Made by a program: the position numbers and the translations under genes | Part shown: positions 1 through 6,096 of the stretch, in pieces | Layout: every line of letters begins with the position of its first letter | Numbering within the stretch: the stretch's first letter is position 1 | DNA from: a virus | Length of the DNA: 20,329 bases | IMG/VR virus record: IMGVR_UViG_3300025892_000207 | Location: 1 to 20,329 of that record | Reading direction: 5' to 3' (one strand) | The notes under the pieces: model-generated | What the model was told of the DNA's origin: nothing | The model's database searches: none | The model's input: only the letters and a program-made list of their open reading frames with translations

Positions 1-317
1 TTGAACAAGTAAGTCAAACTCTGTTGTCTCTTTGTCCAATCTGCGTAAGTCCTTTCTCCAGAACTGATAATTTCTCCAATCCATAAGTTTTGTGGGTTGT
101 CGGCGTATGCGAAATTAGATACAAGAAATTTTACGACTTCTTCATCATTATATTTACGACTGGTTTTCTCGAACCAATACTTATCTCTTCTTTTATTGAA
201 TGAAGAGACACTCGCACGGGTTTTAGCACCGTACTTAAAAAAATCATATTTTGGATTTGTAAAATGATTTTTTAGTGAGAGATAATGCTGATATGTTTCA
301 AACGGAGTCACTTTCAT
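1..317 (-). CDS. 59: gp59-like loader of replicative helicase (3'-truncated by window edge)
   Basis: The visible 105 residues match the N-terminal half of T4 gp59, which loads the gp41 helicase onto gp32-coated single-stranded DNA at replication forks. The alignment rests on a YxxxKxHF/M...KYDxxKY block near residues 13-30, then a KRRDKYWFEK motif near residues 42-51 (T4 has KRRDKYFFQK), then a VSNF...NLWIGEI block near residues 66-83 that parallels ISNL...DAWIGDI of T4. The ATG at 317-315 overlaps the upstream gp33 stop as ATGA, so translation is probably coupled. The C-terminal half lies beyond position 1. Neighbourhood with gp33 fits marine T4-like phages. The call is by remembered family sequence. 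Confidence 0.88.
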   Translation of the reverse strand, partial: MKVTPFETYQHYLSLKNHFTNPKYDFFKYGAKTRASVSSFNKRRDKYWFEKTSRKYNDEEVVKFLVSNFAYADNPQNLWIGEIISSGERTYADWTKRQQSLTYLF

Positions 318-574
318 AAAGGCAATTTTGCTTTCGAAGTTGCTTTCATAAAATTAAGTCTCGTGGCATCCCACTTCAGTTTTTCTTTCAGTGGTTTTGA
401 TACAAGTTTTGTGACTGATTCTACATCAAGTTCATTGACTTCACAATAGTGAACAATAGCATCAATGTAGTTGATTTTTTCTTCAGCAACAATCTTTTCG
501 ATTTCTAACGCAAACTTGGAAGGTGTTAGAAATTTACTTGCTAATACCTTTTCTAGTTCCTTATTCGGTTCCAT
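314..574 (-). CDS. 33: gp33-like late promoter co-activator
   Basis: T4 gp33 bridges RNA polymerase and the sliding clamp and is needed with sigma gp55 for late transcription. This 86-residue protein keeps the gp33 core: a FALEIEKIVAEEKINYIDA segment like T4 FIIEKMVEEFGMSYLEA, then a short acidic helix and a hydrophobic C-terminal tail ending LPL (T4 ends FLL), which in T4 contacts the clamp. I chose the ATG at 574-572, which follows a weak GGAA and overlaps the exonuclease by only 14 bases. A GTG at 679 would add 35 residues but overlap the exonuclease by 119 bases with no ribosome site. It overlaps gp59 by 4 bases. Confidence 0.85.
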   Translation of the reverse strand: MEPNKELEKVLASKFLTPSKFALEIEKIVAEEKINYIDAIVHYCEVNELDVESVTKLVSKPLKEKLKWDATRLNFMKATSKAKLPL

Positions 575-1241
575 AGAGTTCCAATTTATCTGTAACAAAC
601 TTTCTAATATATTCGGTAAGAAGTTTGATGTACTTTGATTTGTCTCTTTCTTCGTAGACGACGCATTCTCCATTTTCACAAGCCATGATGATTACAAATT
701 TTTTGACCGGAATACCAGTCATTTCATACAACATACATCCATATGCCGCACATTGGACAAAATAGTTTTCGATCCAATCTCTTGGTTTCGGTTTTTTAGA
801 AGTCTTAAAGTCAATTATTGCTAATTCACCCTCGTATTCTGCAATACAATCGACGGTTCCAGCAATACCTAACTGCTTACTATATAGGGAAGTTTCCAGA
901 GCATGAATATTATCAATATTATTTAAAGTTCCCTTAGAAATCTTAAATAAGAACTCAGAAATAGGAGGAACTTTTGGCAACTCTATATTCTTCAGGTGAC
1001 ATTCAGTGAGAGTATGCATATCAGTTCCACGACGTGTTGCCGCCTTTGTAACTCGATTTGCCTCTTCATCACCAACTCTTTTTCTCCATTTTACAAATGT
1101 TTCTTTATTATAATGACTCGTCACCGAAGTAATAGAAACTAGTTTTAAGAGTTCTTCTTCATCAGGAACAGAATAGTATCTGACTCCATCAATAGTCTCC
1201 CTCTCAAGTTGAGGGAGATTCAAATCAACATGATTAAACAT
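561..1241 (-). CDS. PD-(D/E)XK (RecB-like) exonuclease
   Basis: Nuclease of 226 residues with a RecB-type core. A conserved RRGTDMH block lies at residues 70-76, a candidate acidic residue is E116 in ALETSLYS, the motif GTVD places D131, and IDFKTSKK places D144 and K146 (the D-x-K signature). The gap of 13 between the two acids is typical of the fold, which coordinates Mg2+ for phosphodiester hydrolysis. Marine T4-like phages carry such a gene between phoH and gp33, and it is annotated simply as exonuclease; a role in host DNA degradation or recombination is inferred. The start ATG at 1241 overlaps the PhoH stop by one base (TAATG), so it is translationally coupled. Confidence 0.85.
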   Translation of the reverse strand: MFNHVDLNLPQLERETIDGVRYYSVPDEEELLKLVSITSVTSHYNKETFVKWRKRVGDEEANRVTKAATRRGTDMHTLTECHLKNIELPKVPPISEFLFKISKGTLNNIDNIHALETSLYSKQLGIAGTVDCIAEYEGELAIIDFKTSKKPKPRDWIENYFVQCAAYGCMLYEMTGIPVKKFVIIMACENGECVVYEERDKSKYIKLLTEYIRKFVTDKLELYGTE

Positions 1242-2002
1242 TAAAAACCTGCTTCTGTTTTTGCTACGATATACTCTTTGACTAGACCAGATCGAACAAT
1301 ATCGTCAGTTCCAAACTCAATTATATCAAAAGAAGGCATTTTACGCAAGATGTTCATAAAGTCAACAATACCATTCCTTTCATTTGCCTTATTCAAATCT
1401 GACTGACTAGAATCTCCACAGAAACAAATTTTTGTATTCTCCCCAACACGAGTGATGATACTATCAAGTTCATGAAAATTCAAGTTTTGAAATTCATCAA
1501 CAATTACAATCGCATTATCAAGTGTGGTTCCACGAAGAAATGATGTACTCCAGAATTTAATTGATTCCTGCGATTTAAGATTACCATACAACATCTCAAA
1601 ATCAGCATCAGAAGGCATCTGGAACATATACTTTACCATATTCTTATATGGAATTTGGTAGATGTCTGCCTTGTCTTCATGTGATCCGGGAAGAAACCCA
1701 ATCTCTCTGGTTGCTACAAGAGACCTCACGAGGTATATTCTCTCGTAAGGTGTATTCTCGTCCAATACATCTTTGAGTGCGTTAAAGAGGGTTATAAAGG
1801 TCTTTCCTGTTCCCGCACAACCATATGCAATAAGATGCTTTCCTTCCTTATAAGAATCAAACAGTCTTTTTTGATTATCATTAAGTGGATCTATATCTAC
1901 CAAGTATCCAGAACTCAATGGTTTTTTTCTTTTCATCTGCTTTGTTGTAAGACCAACTCCAATGGGTTGATCATTCGCAGATGCTCTTTTTCTTCTTGCC
2001 AT
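1241..2002 (-). CDS. phoH: PhoH-like P-loop ATPase
   Basis: 253 residues of the PhoH family, ATPases related to the N-terminal domain of superfamily 1 helicases and a widely used marker gene in marine phages. The Walker A motif GCAGTGKT is at residues 61-68, the family block GFLPGSHEDK at about 102-111, and Walker B AIVIVDEFQNL with D169 and E170. A sensor-like CFCGDSSQ block follows. A basic N-terminus (MARRKR) precedes the ATPase. The biological role is unsettled; a phosphate-stress link is by name and regulation in bacteria, not shown here. It sits between an unknown small gene and the exonuclease, with TAATG overlaps on both sides. Confidence 0.95.
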   Translation of the reverse strand: MARRKRASANDQPIGVGLTTKQMKRKKPLSSGYLVDIDPLNDNQKRLFDSYKEGKHLIAYGCAGTGKTFITLFNALKDVLDENTPYERIYLVRSLVATREIGFLPGSHEDKADIYQIPYKNMVKYMFQMPSDADFEMLYGNLKSQESIKFWSTSFLRGTTLDNAIVIVDEFQNLNFHELDSIITRVGENTKICFCGDSSQSDLNKANERNGIVDFMNILRKMPSFDIIEFGTDDIVRSGLVKEYIVAKTEAGF

Positions 2003-2250
2003 TAGATTTTAGTTACTTTAGAACCTGGTGCTTTTGATGCCTTGTTTAAAACTTCATTCCATCCAGGATTTCTTGCCACAAGTTTATCTCTCCATTCACC
2101 AACTTCTGCTGGTTTAGGGCAAGTAGATGGGTCAGACCAATCACGAATCCAATCACTATTCTCTTCGCACCATTTTGGCCATTCATGAACACTCAGAACT
2201 ACTTCCTTCTGTTCACCAGTTTCTTTATTAATAATCGGATATGTTGCCAT
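2002..2250 (-). CDS. Small conserved-type phage protein, function unknown
   Basis: 82 residues, tryptophan-rich (7 Trp), beginning MATYPIINKETGE. The opening resembles small FmdB-like proteins of cyanophages (M-x-T-Y-x-F/I-x-N-x-x-TGE), and the C-terminal PGWNEVLNKASKAPGSKV resembles the GFREVLxK tail of that group, but the zinc-ribbon CxxC pairs are absent, so it should not be called a zinc protein. It lies 24 bases after thyX and overlaps phoH by one base, in the same transcription unit. No strong ribosome site precedes the ATG. Confidence 0.75.
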   Translation of the reverse strand: MATYPIINKETGEQKEVVLSVHEWPKWCEENSDWIRDWSDPSTCPKPAEVGEWRDKLVARNPGWNEVLNKASKAPGSKVTKI

Positions 2251-2274
2251 GTTATCAATTCATTATAAAAATAT

Positions 2275-2910
2275 TTAGATCCATTCCAGAGCTTCTGCTA
2301 CTGTTGGAAACTGTTCTACAAAAACCTTTTTACATGCTTCTGCGATGTCCATGTGCTCTTTTTGAGTTCCATGAGCAGAACGCAAATCTATATAATGAAT
2401 CCATGAACGACATGAACCACTCATGTAAATTCTAGTTGGTACTGCCAAAGGAAGCACAAATCTTGAACACTCTTTTGCAATTCCAGCAGCAAGCATTTCT
2501 TGGTACAATTGCATAGCATCATCAAAGTGCTTTTGAATCTTAATTTCAAAATTTTGACGAGTATGAGGATTAATATCATCAATAGAATTTTGACGATTCT
2601 TTGTATCTTGCCTTCTCAGATCAAACAAAGGAATAGTATCGGCAAGCATTGATGAGTCTGCATACCTCTGAGAAAACTCCTGGAATGTAAAACTCCGATG
2701 CCGCAAGATTTGAGCCGCAAGTCCTCTTGTGGTCTCAATCTCAAGAGTCATGAATGATTGCTCAAAAACACTCCAATGTTGGTGCTTTACACAATACTTA
2801 AGAAGACCGGCAACCTTTGGATTCTCTTGATTAGATGGATTTGACACTCGTGCCACATATCCCATCATTTTCTCTGCATCAGGTGTAACACTGATCAATT
2901 TTACATTCAT
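2275..2910 (-). CDS. thyX: Flavin-dependent thymidylate synthase ThyX
   Basis: Makes dTMP from dUMP using methylene-tetrahydrofolate and FAD-mediated hydride transfer, supplying thymidine for phage DNA synthesis. The ThyX signature RHR-x7-S is present as RHRSFTFQEFSQRY at residues 70-83 (R70, H71, R72, S80, R82). The length of 211 residues is normal for the family. A second conserved area near the C-terminus (SGSCRSWIHYIDLRS) fits the substrate-binding arginine region. The ATG at 2910 overlaps the upstream small gene as ATGA. Marine T4-like phages commonly carry thyX near phoH; it appears intact. Confidence 0.95.
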   Translation of the reverse strand: MNVKLISVTPDAEKMMGYVARVSNPSNQENPKVAGLLKYCVKHQHWSVFEQSFMTLEIETTRGLAAQILRHRSFTFQEFSQRYADSSMLADTIPLFDLRRQDTKNRQNSIDDINPHTRQNFEIKIQKHFDDAMQLYQEMLAAGIAKECSRFVLPLAVPTRIYMSGSCRSWIHYIDLRSAHGTQKEHMDIAEACKKVFVEQFPTVAEALEWI

Positions 2911-3077
2911 GCTCCAAATCCTTTTGAGTTCTTTTTATCTATATCAGCAATTTGTTGTTTTACGGAACGTAATTGTGATTTCATTTCTTTGATACTTTCT
3001 TCACTATAGAGGTAATCTTTCTCTATCAGTCTTTCAAGCAATTTTACAAGTTCTTTTGCTTTTTTCGTTTCAGTCAT
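2907..3077 (-). CDS. Small charged helical protein, unknown
   Basis: 56 residues, almost entirely Lys/Glu/Leu-rich and likely alpha-helical with heptad-like leucines (ELVKLLERLIEKD, then EMKSQLRSVKQQI). The start ATG at 3077-3075 is fixed by a strong GAGGAGG ribosome site 4 bases upstream; a longer frame reaching 3119 lacks one. It overlaps the preceding small acidic gene by 8 bases and thyX by 4 (ATGA), so all three are probably made together. I do not recognise a family, and nothing shows a catalytic function. Confidence 0.75.
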   Translation of the reverse strand: MTETKKAKELVKLLERLIEKDYLYSEESIKEMKSQLRSVKQQIADIDKKNSKGFGA

Positions 3078-3231
3078 TTTCCTCCTCAAAGACTTCATCG
3101 TAATCTTCAATATATTCACTATATGGATTATAGTCTACCTTATCATCTCTATCAGAATTTACTTCTGCCTTTAGAGAATCTAAAAGAAGTTCTAAATTAC
3201 GAATAATCAAATTAACTCTTTCTTTTTCCAT
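3070..3231 (-). CDS. Small acidic protein, unknown
   Basis: 53 residues, too short for usual gene callers. It runs from the ATG at 3231-3229 to TGA at 3072-3070. The N-terminal third is a leucine/isoleucine-rich helix (LIIRNLELLLDSL), and the C-terminal half is very acidic and tyrosine-rich (YIEDYDEVFEEEND). Its last codons form the GAGGAGG ribosome site of the next gene, which argues for real coupled coding. It is the first gene after the promoter at 3253-3282. Marine T4-like phages often carry short acidic proteins of this kind; no function can be given. Confidence 0.65.
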   Translation of the reverse strand: MEKERVNLIIRNLELLLDSLKAEVNSDRDDKVDYNPYSEYIEDYDEVFEEEND

Positions 3232-3252
3232 ACATCATATTACTTCGATACT

Positions 3253-3282
3253 ATTATAGCATAAAAAAAGAGGGTCTTGCAA
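3253..3282 (-). promoter_or_regulatory. Sigma70-like promoter, extended -10, for the 3231-to-1 gene run
   Basis: On the minus strand the -35 element TTGCAA (3282-3277) is followed after 18 bases by a perfect TATAAT (3258-3253), preceded by TG at one base distance (extended -10, TGCTATAAT). Its output would start just ahead of the acidic small gene at 3231 and run through thyX, phoH, exonuclease, 33 and 59. The -35 lies inside the hairpin of the terminator at 3263-3287. Assignment is from consensus match only. Confidence 0.6.
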
Positions 3283-3287
3283 CCCTC
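3263..3287 (-). terminator. Rho-independent terminator
   Basis: Minus-strand sequence GAGGGTTGCAAGACCCTC folds into a 6-bp GC-rich stem (3287-3282 with 3275-3270), extended by a T-G pair closing a GCAA tetraloop of GNRA type. It is followed directly by seven T residues (3269-3263). It lies 24 bases beyond the stop of the DUF4278-like gene and would end that transcript. Confidence 0.85.
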
Positions 3288-3310
3288 AGGAAAGTTAAGT
3301 GCGATGATCG

Positions 3311-3454
3311 TCAACTTTTAGATGCAAACTTGCGTTCGATTTTGATACCACGATACATGAGATTGTGGTTACGAGTTGCGGTTTGCTCTGCCAACACAGC
3401 AGCTTTGTATGCTTCTGGGTTGTACTTAACACCACGATAAGTGATAGTAGACAT
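3311..3454 (-). CDS. Small DUF4278-like protein
   Basis: 47 residues, below the length cut-off of most gene callers. The ATG at 3454-3452 has a clear AGGAG ribosome site about 8 bases upstream, and the stop is at 3313-3311. The sequence carries two copies of the YRG motif that marks DUF4278, TYRGVKY at residues 5-11 and MYRGIKI at 33-39, with an alanine-rich helix between them. DUF4278 proteins are typical of cyanobacteria and recur in cyanophages, which supports a cyanobacterial host. Function is unknown. A strong terminator follows at 3263-3287, so this gene ends its transcript. Confidence 0.8.
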   Translation of the reverse strand: MSTITYRGVKYNPEAYKAAVLAEQTATRNHNLMYRGIKIERKFASKS

Positions 3455-3495
3455 AATTTTACTCCTAAAGTAATTGGATTTTTAGGTCCGTTCCT

Positions 3496-3657
3496 TTAGT
3501 CGTTTGCGTCCCAATAACAATTAGGATTTGATTCCTTCATTGTCTCAACTAACTCAACCCTAAACTCATTACTAATATTTTCATTTGTCTGCATTCGCAG
3601 TATGATAGCATCAGTTTGCTGACAGGTGAGGGTTGTGTAAAATAATAGTTCTAACAT
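3496..3657 (-). CDS. Small conserved-type phage protein, unknown
   Basis: 53 residues from the ATG at 3657-3655, starting MLELLFYTTLTC and ending CYWDAND. The hydrophobic N-terminus is too short and polar to call a membrane helix with confidence. The frame stays open upstream to an ATG at 3723 and a TTG at 3750, but those overlap a sigma70-like promoter (TTGACT/TATAAT, 3750-3722) whose transcript would begin near 3715; the 3657 ATG is therefore the better start, with a leader of about 58 bases. No Shine-Dalgarno precedes it, which is a weakness. Small proteins with a similar WDAND-type ending occur in cyanophages, from memory. Confidence 0.65.
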   Translation of the reverse strand: MLELLFYTTLTCQQTDAIILRMQTNENISNEFRVELVETMKESNPNCYWDAND

Positions 3658-3715
3658 GGGATCAACGGAACCGTTGCGCGACTTACTTGCGTCAGAGTCT
3701 CCTCTGATGAACGAT
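3658..3715 (-). promoter_or_regulatory. Hairpin-rich 5' leader of the small gene at 3496
   Basis: Between the predicted transcription start and the ATG, two hairpins can form. TCAGAG-GAGA-CTCTGA (3707-3692) has a 6-bp stem and a GNRA-type loop. CAACGG-TT-CCGTTG (3676-3663) is a near-perfect palindrome. The only purine-rich ribosome-site-like stretch (GAGGAGA) is folded into the first hairpin and is not placed to serve the ATG at 3657. Confidence 0.45.
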
Positions 3716-3721
3716 AGGTCC

Positions 3722-3750
3722 ATTATAGACCTTATACTATATTTAGTCAA
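3722..3750 (-). promoter_or_regulatory. Sigma70-like promoter
   Basis: On the minus strand TTGACT (3750-3745) is separated by exactly 17 bases from a perfect TATAAT (3727-3722). It is close to the bacterial housekeeping consensus and so is a likely early promoter read by host RNA polymerase. It would drive the 53-residue gene at 3496 and the DUF4278-like gene down to the terminator at 3263. Confidence 0.75.
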
Positions 3751-3814
3751 GAGGTTTTTGAAAATCCCTACAGACCAAAAAATTGCCAGGATTTTTTTTG
3801 CCGATATTTTGGAA

Positions 3815-4174
3815 TTATTTCCGCTTTTTGGTTGAGGGTGCCGGTTCTATTCCCCATAGTTTTGGATTGGTTCTTCCCATACCAAAACCAATACCCTTTA
3901 AATTCTCACGGAACTTATCCCAGTACATGTTAAAGATACGAACCTCTTTCTGACTACGAGTCAAATCATATCTCGTTTCTCCATCAACCACATAAGTGAT
4001 TATCATGGCATCATAAGGACAATCTTTGGTGGATACCTGTTCCCAAGTTCCATTTTCTATCAGTATATCGCATCCATATACGGATTTAGAATTTTCTTTT
4101 TCTGATGGTGTCCATGAAGTCATAGACTGTTCCTCTTCTGTTTTAGTGGGAGCATCTCCCAATTGATTTGCCAT
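3815..4174 (-). CDS. Conserved-type phage hypothetical protein
   Basis: 119 residues from the ATG at 4174-4172, two bases after the stop of the DUF6433 gene, so probably coupled; a TTG at 4195 would extend it by 7 residues with no better ribosome site. The N-terminus is low-complexity and polar, the middle holds a beta-like segment (CDILIENGTWEQV, DAMIITYVVDGETRYDLTR), and the C-terminal part is aromatic (FNMYWDKFRENLKGIGFGMGR) and ends in a basic KKRK tail. I do not recognise a domain. The 64 bases between its stop and the next promoter hold no gene. Confidence 0.75.
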   Translation of the reverse strand: MANQLGDAPTKTEEEQSMTSWTPSEKENSKSVYGCDILIENGTWEQVSTKDCPYDAMIITYVVDGETRYDLTRSQKEVRIFNMYWDKFRENLKGIGFGMGRTNPKLWGIEPAPSTKKRK

Positions 4175-4176
4175 AA

Positions 4177-4758
4177 TTATGAACGATTTCCCCAAGTAAT
4201 GTCTGGATATGCTTCACTTACAATTTCTTTTGTGATCTTATATCTATCTGAAAGTTTTTTATCTTTACACAAACAAACAATCTCTGCTTCTAATGGATGA
4301 AGTCCTTCAAGAATGTTAATGAACATCGTTTCACGACGAACACCACTCATACTATCATTACCACCCTTAATAAAGTGATAAAAATTCTTAAACTCTCTAC
4401 GAATTGTAGTGTGACCATTCTTATCACTTGAACCCATAGAAAATGAATCCATTTCATGCATTCTACGAACTTCTTCTGTGATTTTAGTGGTCAGAGTTCC
4501 ATTTGATGATGCCTGATCCTCAAATCCAGAATAAGGAACCTCTCCTTCAGGAAGCATGGAAATTATACTTTCATCAAAGTTCCAAATTAGTGTTGCCTTC
4601 AAAGAAACATGCTCATACTTCTTCAGAACTTCAATCTTCTTTGCTTTACTTCTCTGTTTAGAAACAAGATCCAAAACCTCAAAAACAAATGGATTTTTTG
4701 GAAGTTCTAATGATACTGCCTTAGTCGTTGTCGTTTTCTTCTTCGTTGTTGTCGTCAT
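4177..4758 (-). CDS. DUF6433-like cyanophage protein
   Basis: 193 residues from the ATG at 4758-4756. After a Thr/Lys-rich start (residues 1-14) it follows the pattern I recall for DUF6433, a family of T4-like cyanophages: K-x-EVLKKYE near the start, LPEGEVPYSG in the middle, FYHFIKGGNDSM, RETMFINILEGLHPLEAEIVCLCKDKKL and a C-terminal YKIT...AYPDITWGNRS. Function is unknown. A TTG at 4767 would add three residues. Its start overlaps the membrane-protein gene by 38 bases. The call rests on motif memory, not a search. Confidence 0.75.
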   Translation of the reverse strand: MTTTTKKKTTTTKAVSLELPKNPFVFEVLDLVSKQRSKAKKIEVLKKYEHVSLKATLIWNFDESIISMLPEGEVPYSGFEDQASSNGTLTTKITEEVRRMHEMDSFSMGSSDKNGHTTIRREFKNFYHFIKGGNDSMSGVRRETMFINILEGLHPLEAEIVCLCKDKKLSDRYKITKEIVSEAYPDITWGNRS

Positions 4759-4948
4759 AGTTTTCAAAATTAAATGCGATTACTTCATCTGGAATTAGAT
4801 TTCCTTGCTCATCAAACATCTCAGGATGATATCTCGGTGCCTCTCTATAGTTCATCATATATTCTCTGGCAGTCCAACCAATCATCAAACCCATCATAAG
4901 AAATAAAATGGTTAGAAATGAACCAAATACTAAACTAGTTGCTAACAT
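4721..4948 (-). CDS. Small single-pass membrane protein, acidic tail
   Basis: 75 residues. A strongly hydrophobic stretch at about residues 3-24 (SLVFGSFLTILFLMMGLMIG) is followed by WTAREYMM, predicting an N-terminal membrane anchor. The rest holds a YHPEMFDEQGNLIPDEVIAF segment and a very acidic end (DDNNEEENDND). Start ATG 4948-4946 has GGAG about 10 bases upstream. Small anchors with a similar HPEM-(Y/F)-D-x-x-GN tail recur in cyanophages (from memory); the acidic domain would face the cytoplasm or periplasm depending on topology, which cannot be read here. Confidence 0.78.
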   Translation of the reverse strand: MLATSLVFGSFLTILFLMMGLMIGWTAREYMMNYREAPRYHPEMFDEQGNLIPDEVIAFNFENYDDNNEEENDND

Positions 4949-5168
4949 TTTTCTTACTCCGGGATGTCTTAATAGAAAATTCGAAATAGATAGTTACTTC
5001 CCGTCTCAGAAAGCAGACCATCTTTTCAAAGATAATATGAAATGGTTGTGTCTGCTTTCTTTTTCCCCCATTAAGTAAGAATTCAACACCACGATTTCTG
5101 TGGTCTTCATTTTTATTTATGTTAAGACCTGATGACTTGTTGTTCTCTGAGGAATTTGATTGTGTCAA
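4935..5168 (-). CDS. Possible overlapping small gene, unknown
   Basis: An open frame of 77 residues fills the 173-base gap between glutaredoxin and the membrane-protein gene, with 47 bases inside the glutaredoxin frame. No in-frame ATG is available near the start; a TTG at 5168-5166 has AGGAGG 5 bases upstream, although that AGGAGG also encodes the glutaredoxin Gly-Gly motif. From residue 20 the sequence is protein-like, basic and aromatic (HRNRGVEFLL, QPFHIIFEKMVCFLRREV). It overlaps the next start by 14 bases. A rival reading is a 34-residue frame from the ATG at 5111-5109. Real coding is more likely than not, but the start is uncertain. Confidence 0.5.
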   Translation of the reverse strand: MTQSNSSENNKSSGLNINKNEDHRNRGVEFLLNGGKRKQTQPFHIIFEKMVCFLRREVTIYFEFSIKTSRSKKNVSN

Positions 5169-5364
5169 CACATCCTCCTAATTTTTTATTATCACATACT
5201 ACTTGTGGAAAAGTAGAACCTTTACCAAATTTAGCATAAAATTCTTCTCTTGTAAAGTCTTCTTCAAGTTTATAAGATTCAAAATCTGTACCGGTCAGTT
5301 CAAATACTTGTTTAATCTTATAACAGTGAGGACAATTTTCTTTTGTGTATACTTTGAAATTCAT
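5122..5364 (-). CDS. grx: Glutaredoxin
   Basis: 80-residue thioredoxin-fold protein with the redox motif CPHC at residues 9-12, the cis-proline segment TFPQV near residues 49-53 and the glutathione-binding LGGCVDT near 60-66. Length and order of motifs are those of class I glutaredoxins, which in T4-like phages (nrdC) donate electrons to ribonucleotide reductase. The ATG at 5364-5362 starts right before the first beta strand (NFKVYT); an alternative non-ATG start at 5403 adds 13 basic residues and is unlikely. It is preceded by a 118-base gap that holds no confident gene. Confidence 0.92.
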   Translation of the reverse strand: MNFKVYTKENCPHCYKIKQVFELTGTDFESYKLEEDFTREEFYAKFGKGSTFPQVVCDNKKLGGCVDTIKFLREQQVIRS

Positions 5365-5482
5365 TTTTTTCTTATAAACAATTAAATTTTTTATATATAA
5401 CACTCCACTTCCTGATAATATAAAATGGAGAGTATTGAAATTTTATCTAATAGTTCTCTTACAGAGATTGATATAGTAATTA
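5365..5482. other. Intergenic gap ahead of glutaredoxin
   Basis: This AT-rich gap has two imperfect dyads. One is TCTCT-TAC-AGAGA (5455-5467). The other is a roughly 7-of-8 bp pairing of ACTCCA with TGGAG across 5402-5433. A TATAAATG (5491-5484), one base off the late-promoter box, overlaps the end of the upstream oxygenase gene. No U-tract follows either hairpin, so I do not call a terminator. Confidence 0.3.
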
Positions 5483-6013
5483 TCATTTATATAAAATGCC
5501 GTTATTTTCAGTATTAAAATTAATTTGTAAATTAAAAGACATAATGATTCTTATTTCATTAGATAAATTAGATGGTGCATAATGTAATAGATTTGAAGGA
5601 AAAAATATTATATCACTCTCTTCTACATCAGGTTCATATCTTTCCAATTCTCCTGTAATATAATTTCCAAAGGGCGAAATAAAAGTTGTTGGTTTATGCA
5701 AATTCTTATCATACTCTATAAAACAAACTGAAGAAAATCCTGTTGGTCCGTGAGTATGAACTGCATGATTCATACTATTTTCATATTTTTGAAACCAAAC
5801 TTCACTAGAAGAAAACTTCATTTGAATATCTTCTTCAAATACTTTAATTTCTTCTAAAAGTATATTTGTCTTAATATCAATAGGACTTGTGATTACATTA
5901 CCAACTACTTTATTTTGCAAATTATTAAATAAATCTAATAATTTTTTCTTTTTAATTTTCCAATTTTGAACTTTATACTTATAAATTGGAATAGAAAATG
6001 CAAGGTTTTTCAT
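5483..6013 (-). CDS. 2OG-Fe(II) oxygenase-like protein (copy 3)
   Basis: 176 residues from the ATG at 6013-6011. The C-terminal half has the pattern of the phage 2OG-Fe(II) oxygenase family (Pfam 2OG-FeII_Oxy_5 type): HTHG with H86 and H88, then a strand block FSSVCFIEY, then FFPSNLLHYAPSN giving the distal ligand candidate H144, and R155 in EIRIIMSFN as the 2-oxoglutarate-binding arginine. Such enzymes hydroxylate protein, sugar or small substrates in marine phages; the substrate here is unknown. GFSSVCFIEY deviates from the usual SGVYYL. A sigma70-like promoter (6096-6068) lies directly upstream, separating it from the cysteine-synthase gene. Confidence 0.75.
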   Translation of the reverse strand: MKNLAFSIPIYKYKVQNWKIKKKKLLDLFNNLQNKVVGNVITSPIDIKTNILLEEIKVFEEDIQMKFSSSEVWFQKYENSMNHAVHTHGPTGFSSVCFIEYDKNLHKPTTFISPFGNYITGELERYEPDVEESDIIFFPSNLLHYAPSNLSNEIRIIMSFNLQINFNTENNGILYK

Positions 6014-6067
6014 ATAAAGTTTCACGATCAATTTTTACAAAAAATTTGATATAGTATATATTTTTAT

Positions 6068-6096
6068 ACTCTAGTACGCAGTGGTCAATTTGTCAA
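6068..6096 (-). promoter_or_regulatory. Sigma70-like promoter
   Basis: A perfect -35 TTGACA (6096-6091) and TAGAGT (6073-6068, 4 of 6 matches to TATAAT) are spaced by 17 bases. It overlaps the stop codon of the cysteine-synthase gene and precedes the oxygenase start by about 55 bases. The weak -10 leaves doubt. Confidence 0.5.

Noticed and set aside
575-679. N-terminal extension of gp33 from a GTG at 679
   Set aside because: It overlaps the exonuclease by 119 bases, lacks a ribosome site, and the extra residues do not resemble gp33.
3455-3495. CTAAAG/CTTTAG inverted repeat ahead of the DUF4278-like gene as a riboswitch or thermosensor
   Set aside because: The stem has only 6 AT-rich pairs with a loop of over 20 bases, and only partly touches the ribosome site.
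3658-3750. N-terminal extension of the small gene at 3496 to 3723 or 3750
   Set aside because: The added codons coincide with the -10 and -35 elements and with two hairpins, better explained as promoter and leader.
5425-5517. Plus-strand 30-codon frame (MESIEILSNSS...) in the gap before glutaredoxin
   Set aside because: It is the only candidate on this strand, has no ribosome site, overlaps the end of the oxygenase gene and matches nothing I know.
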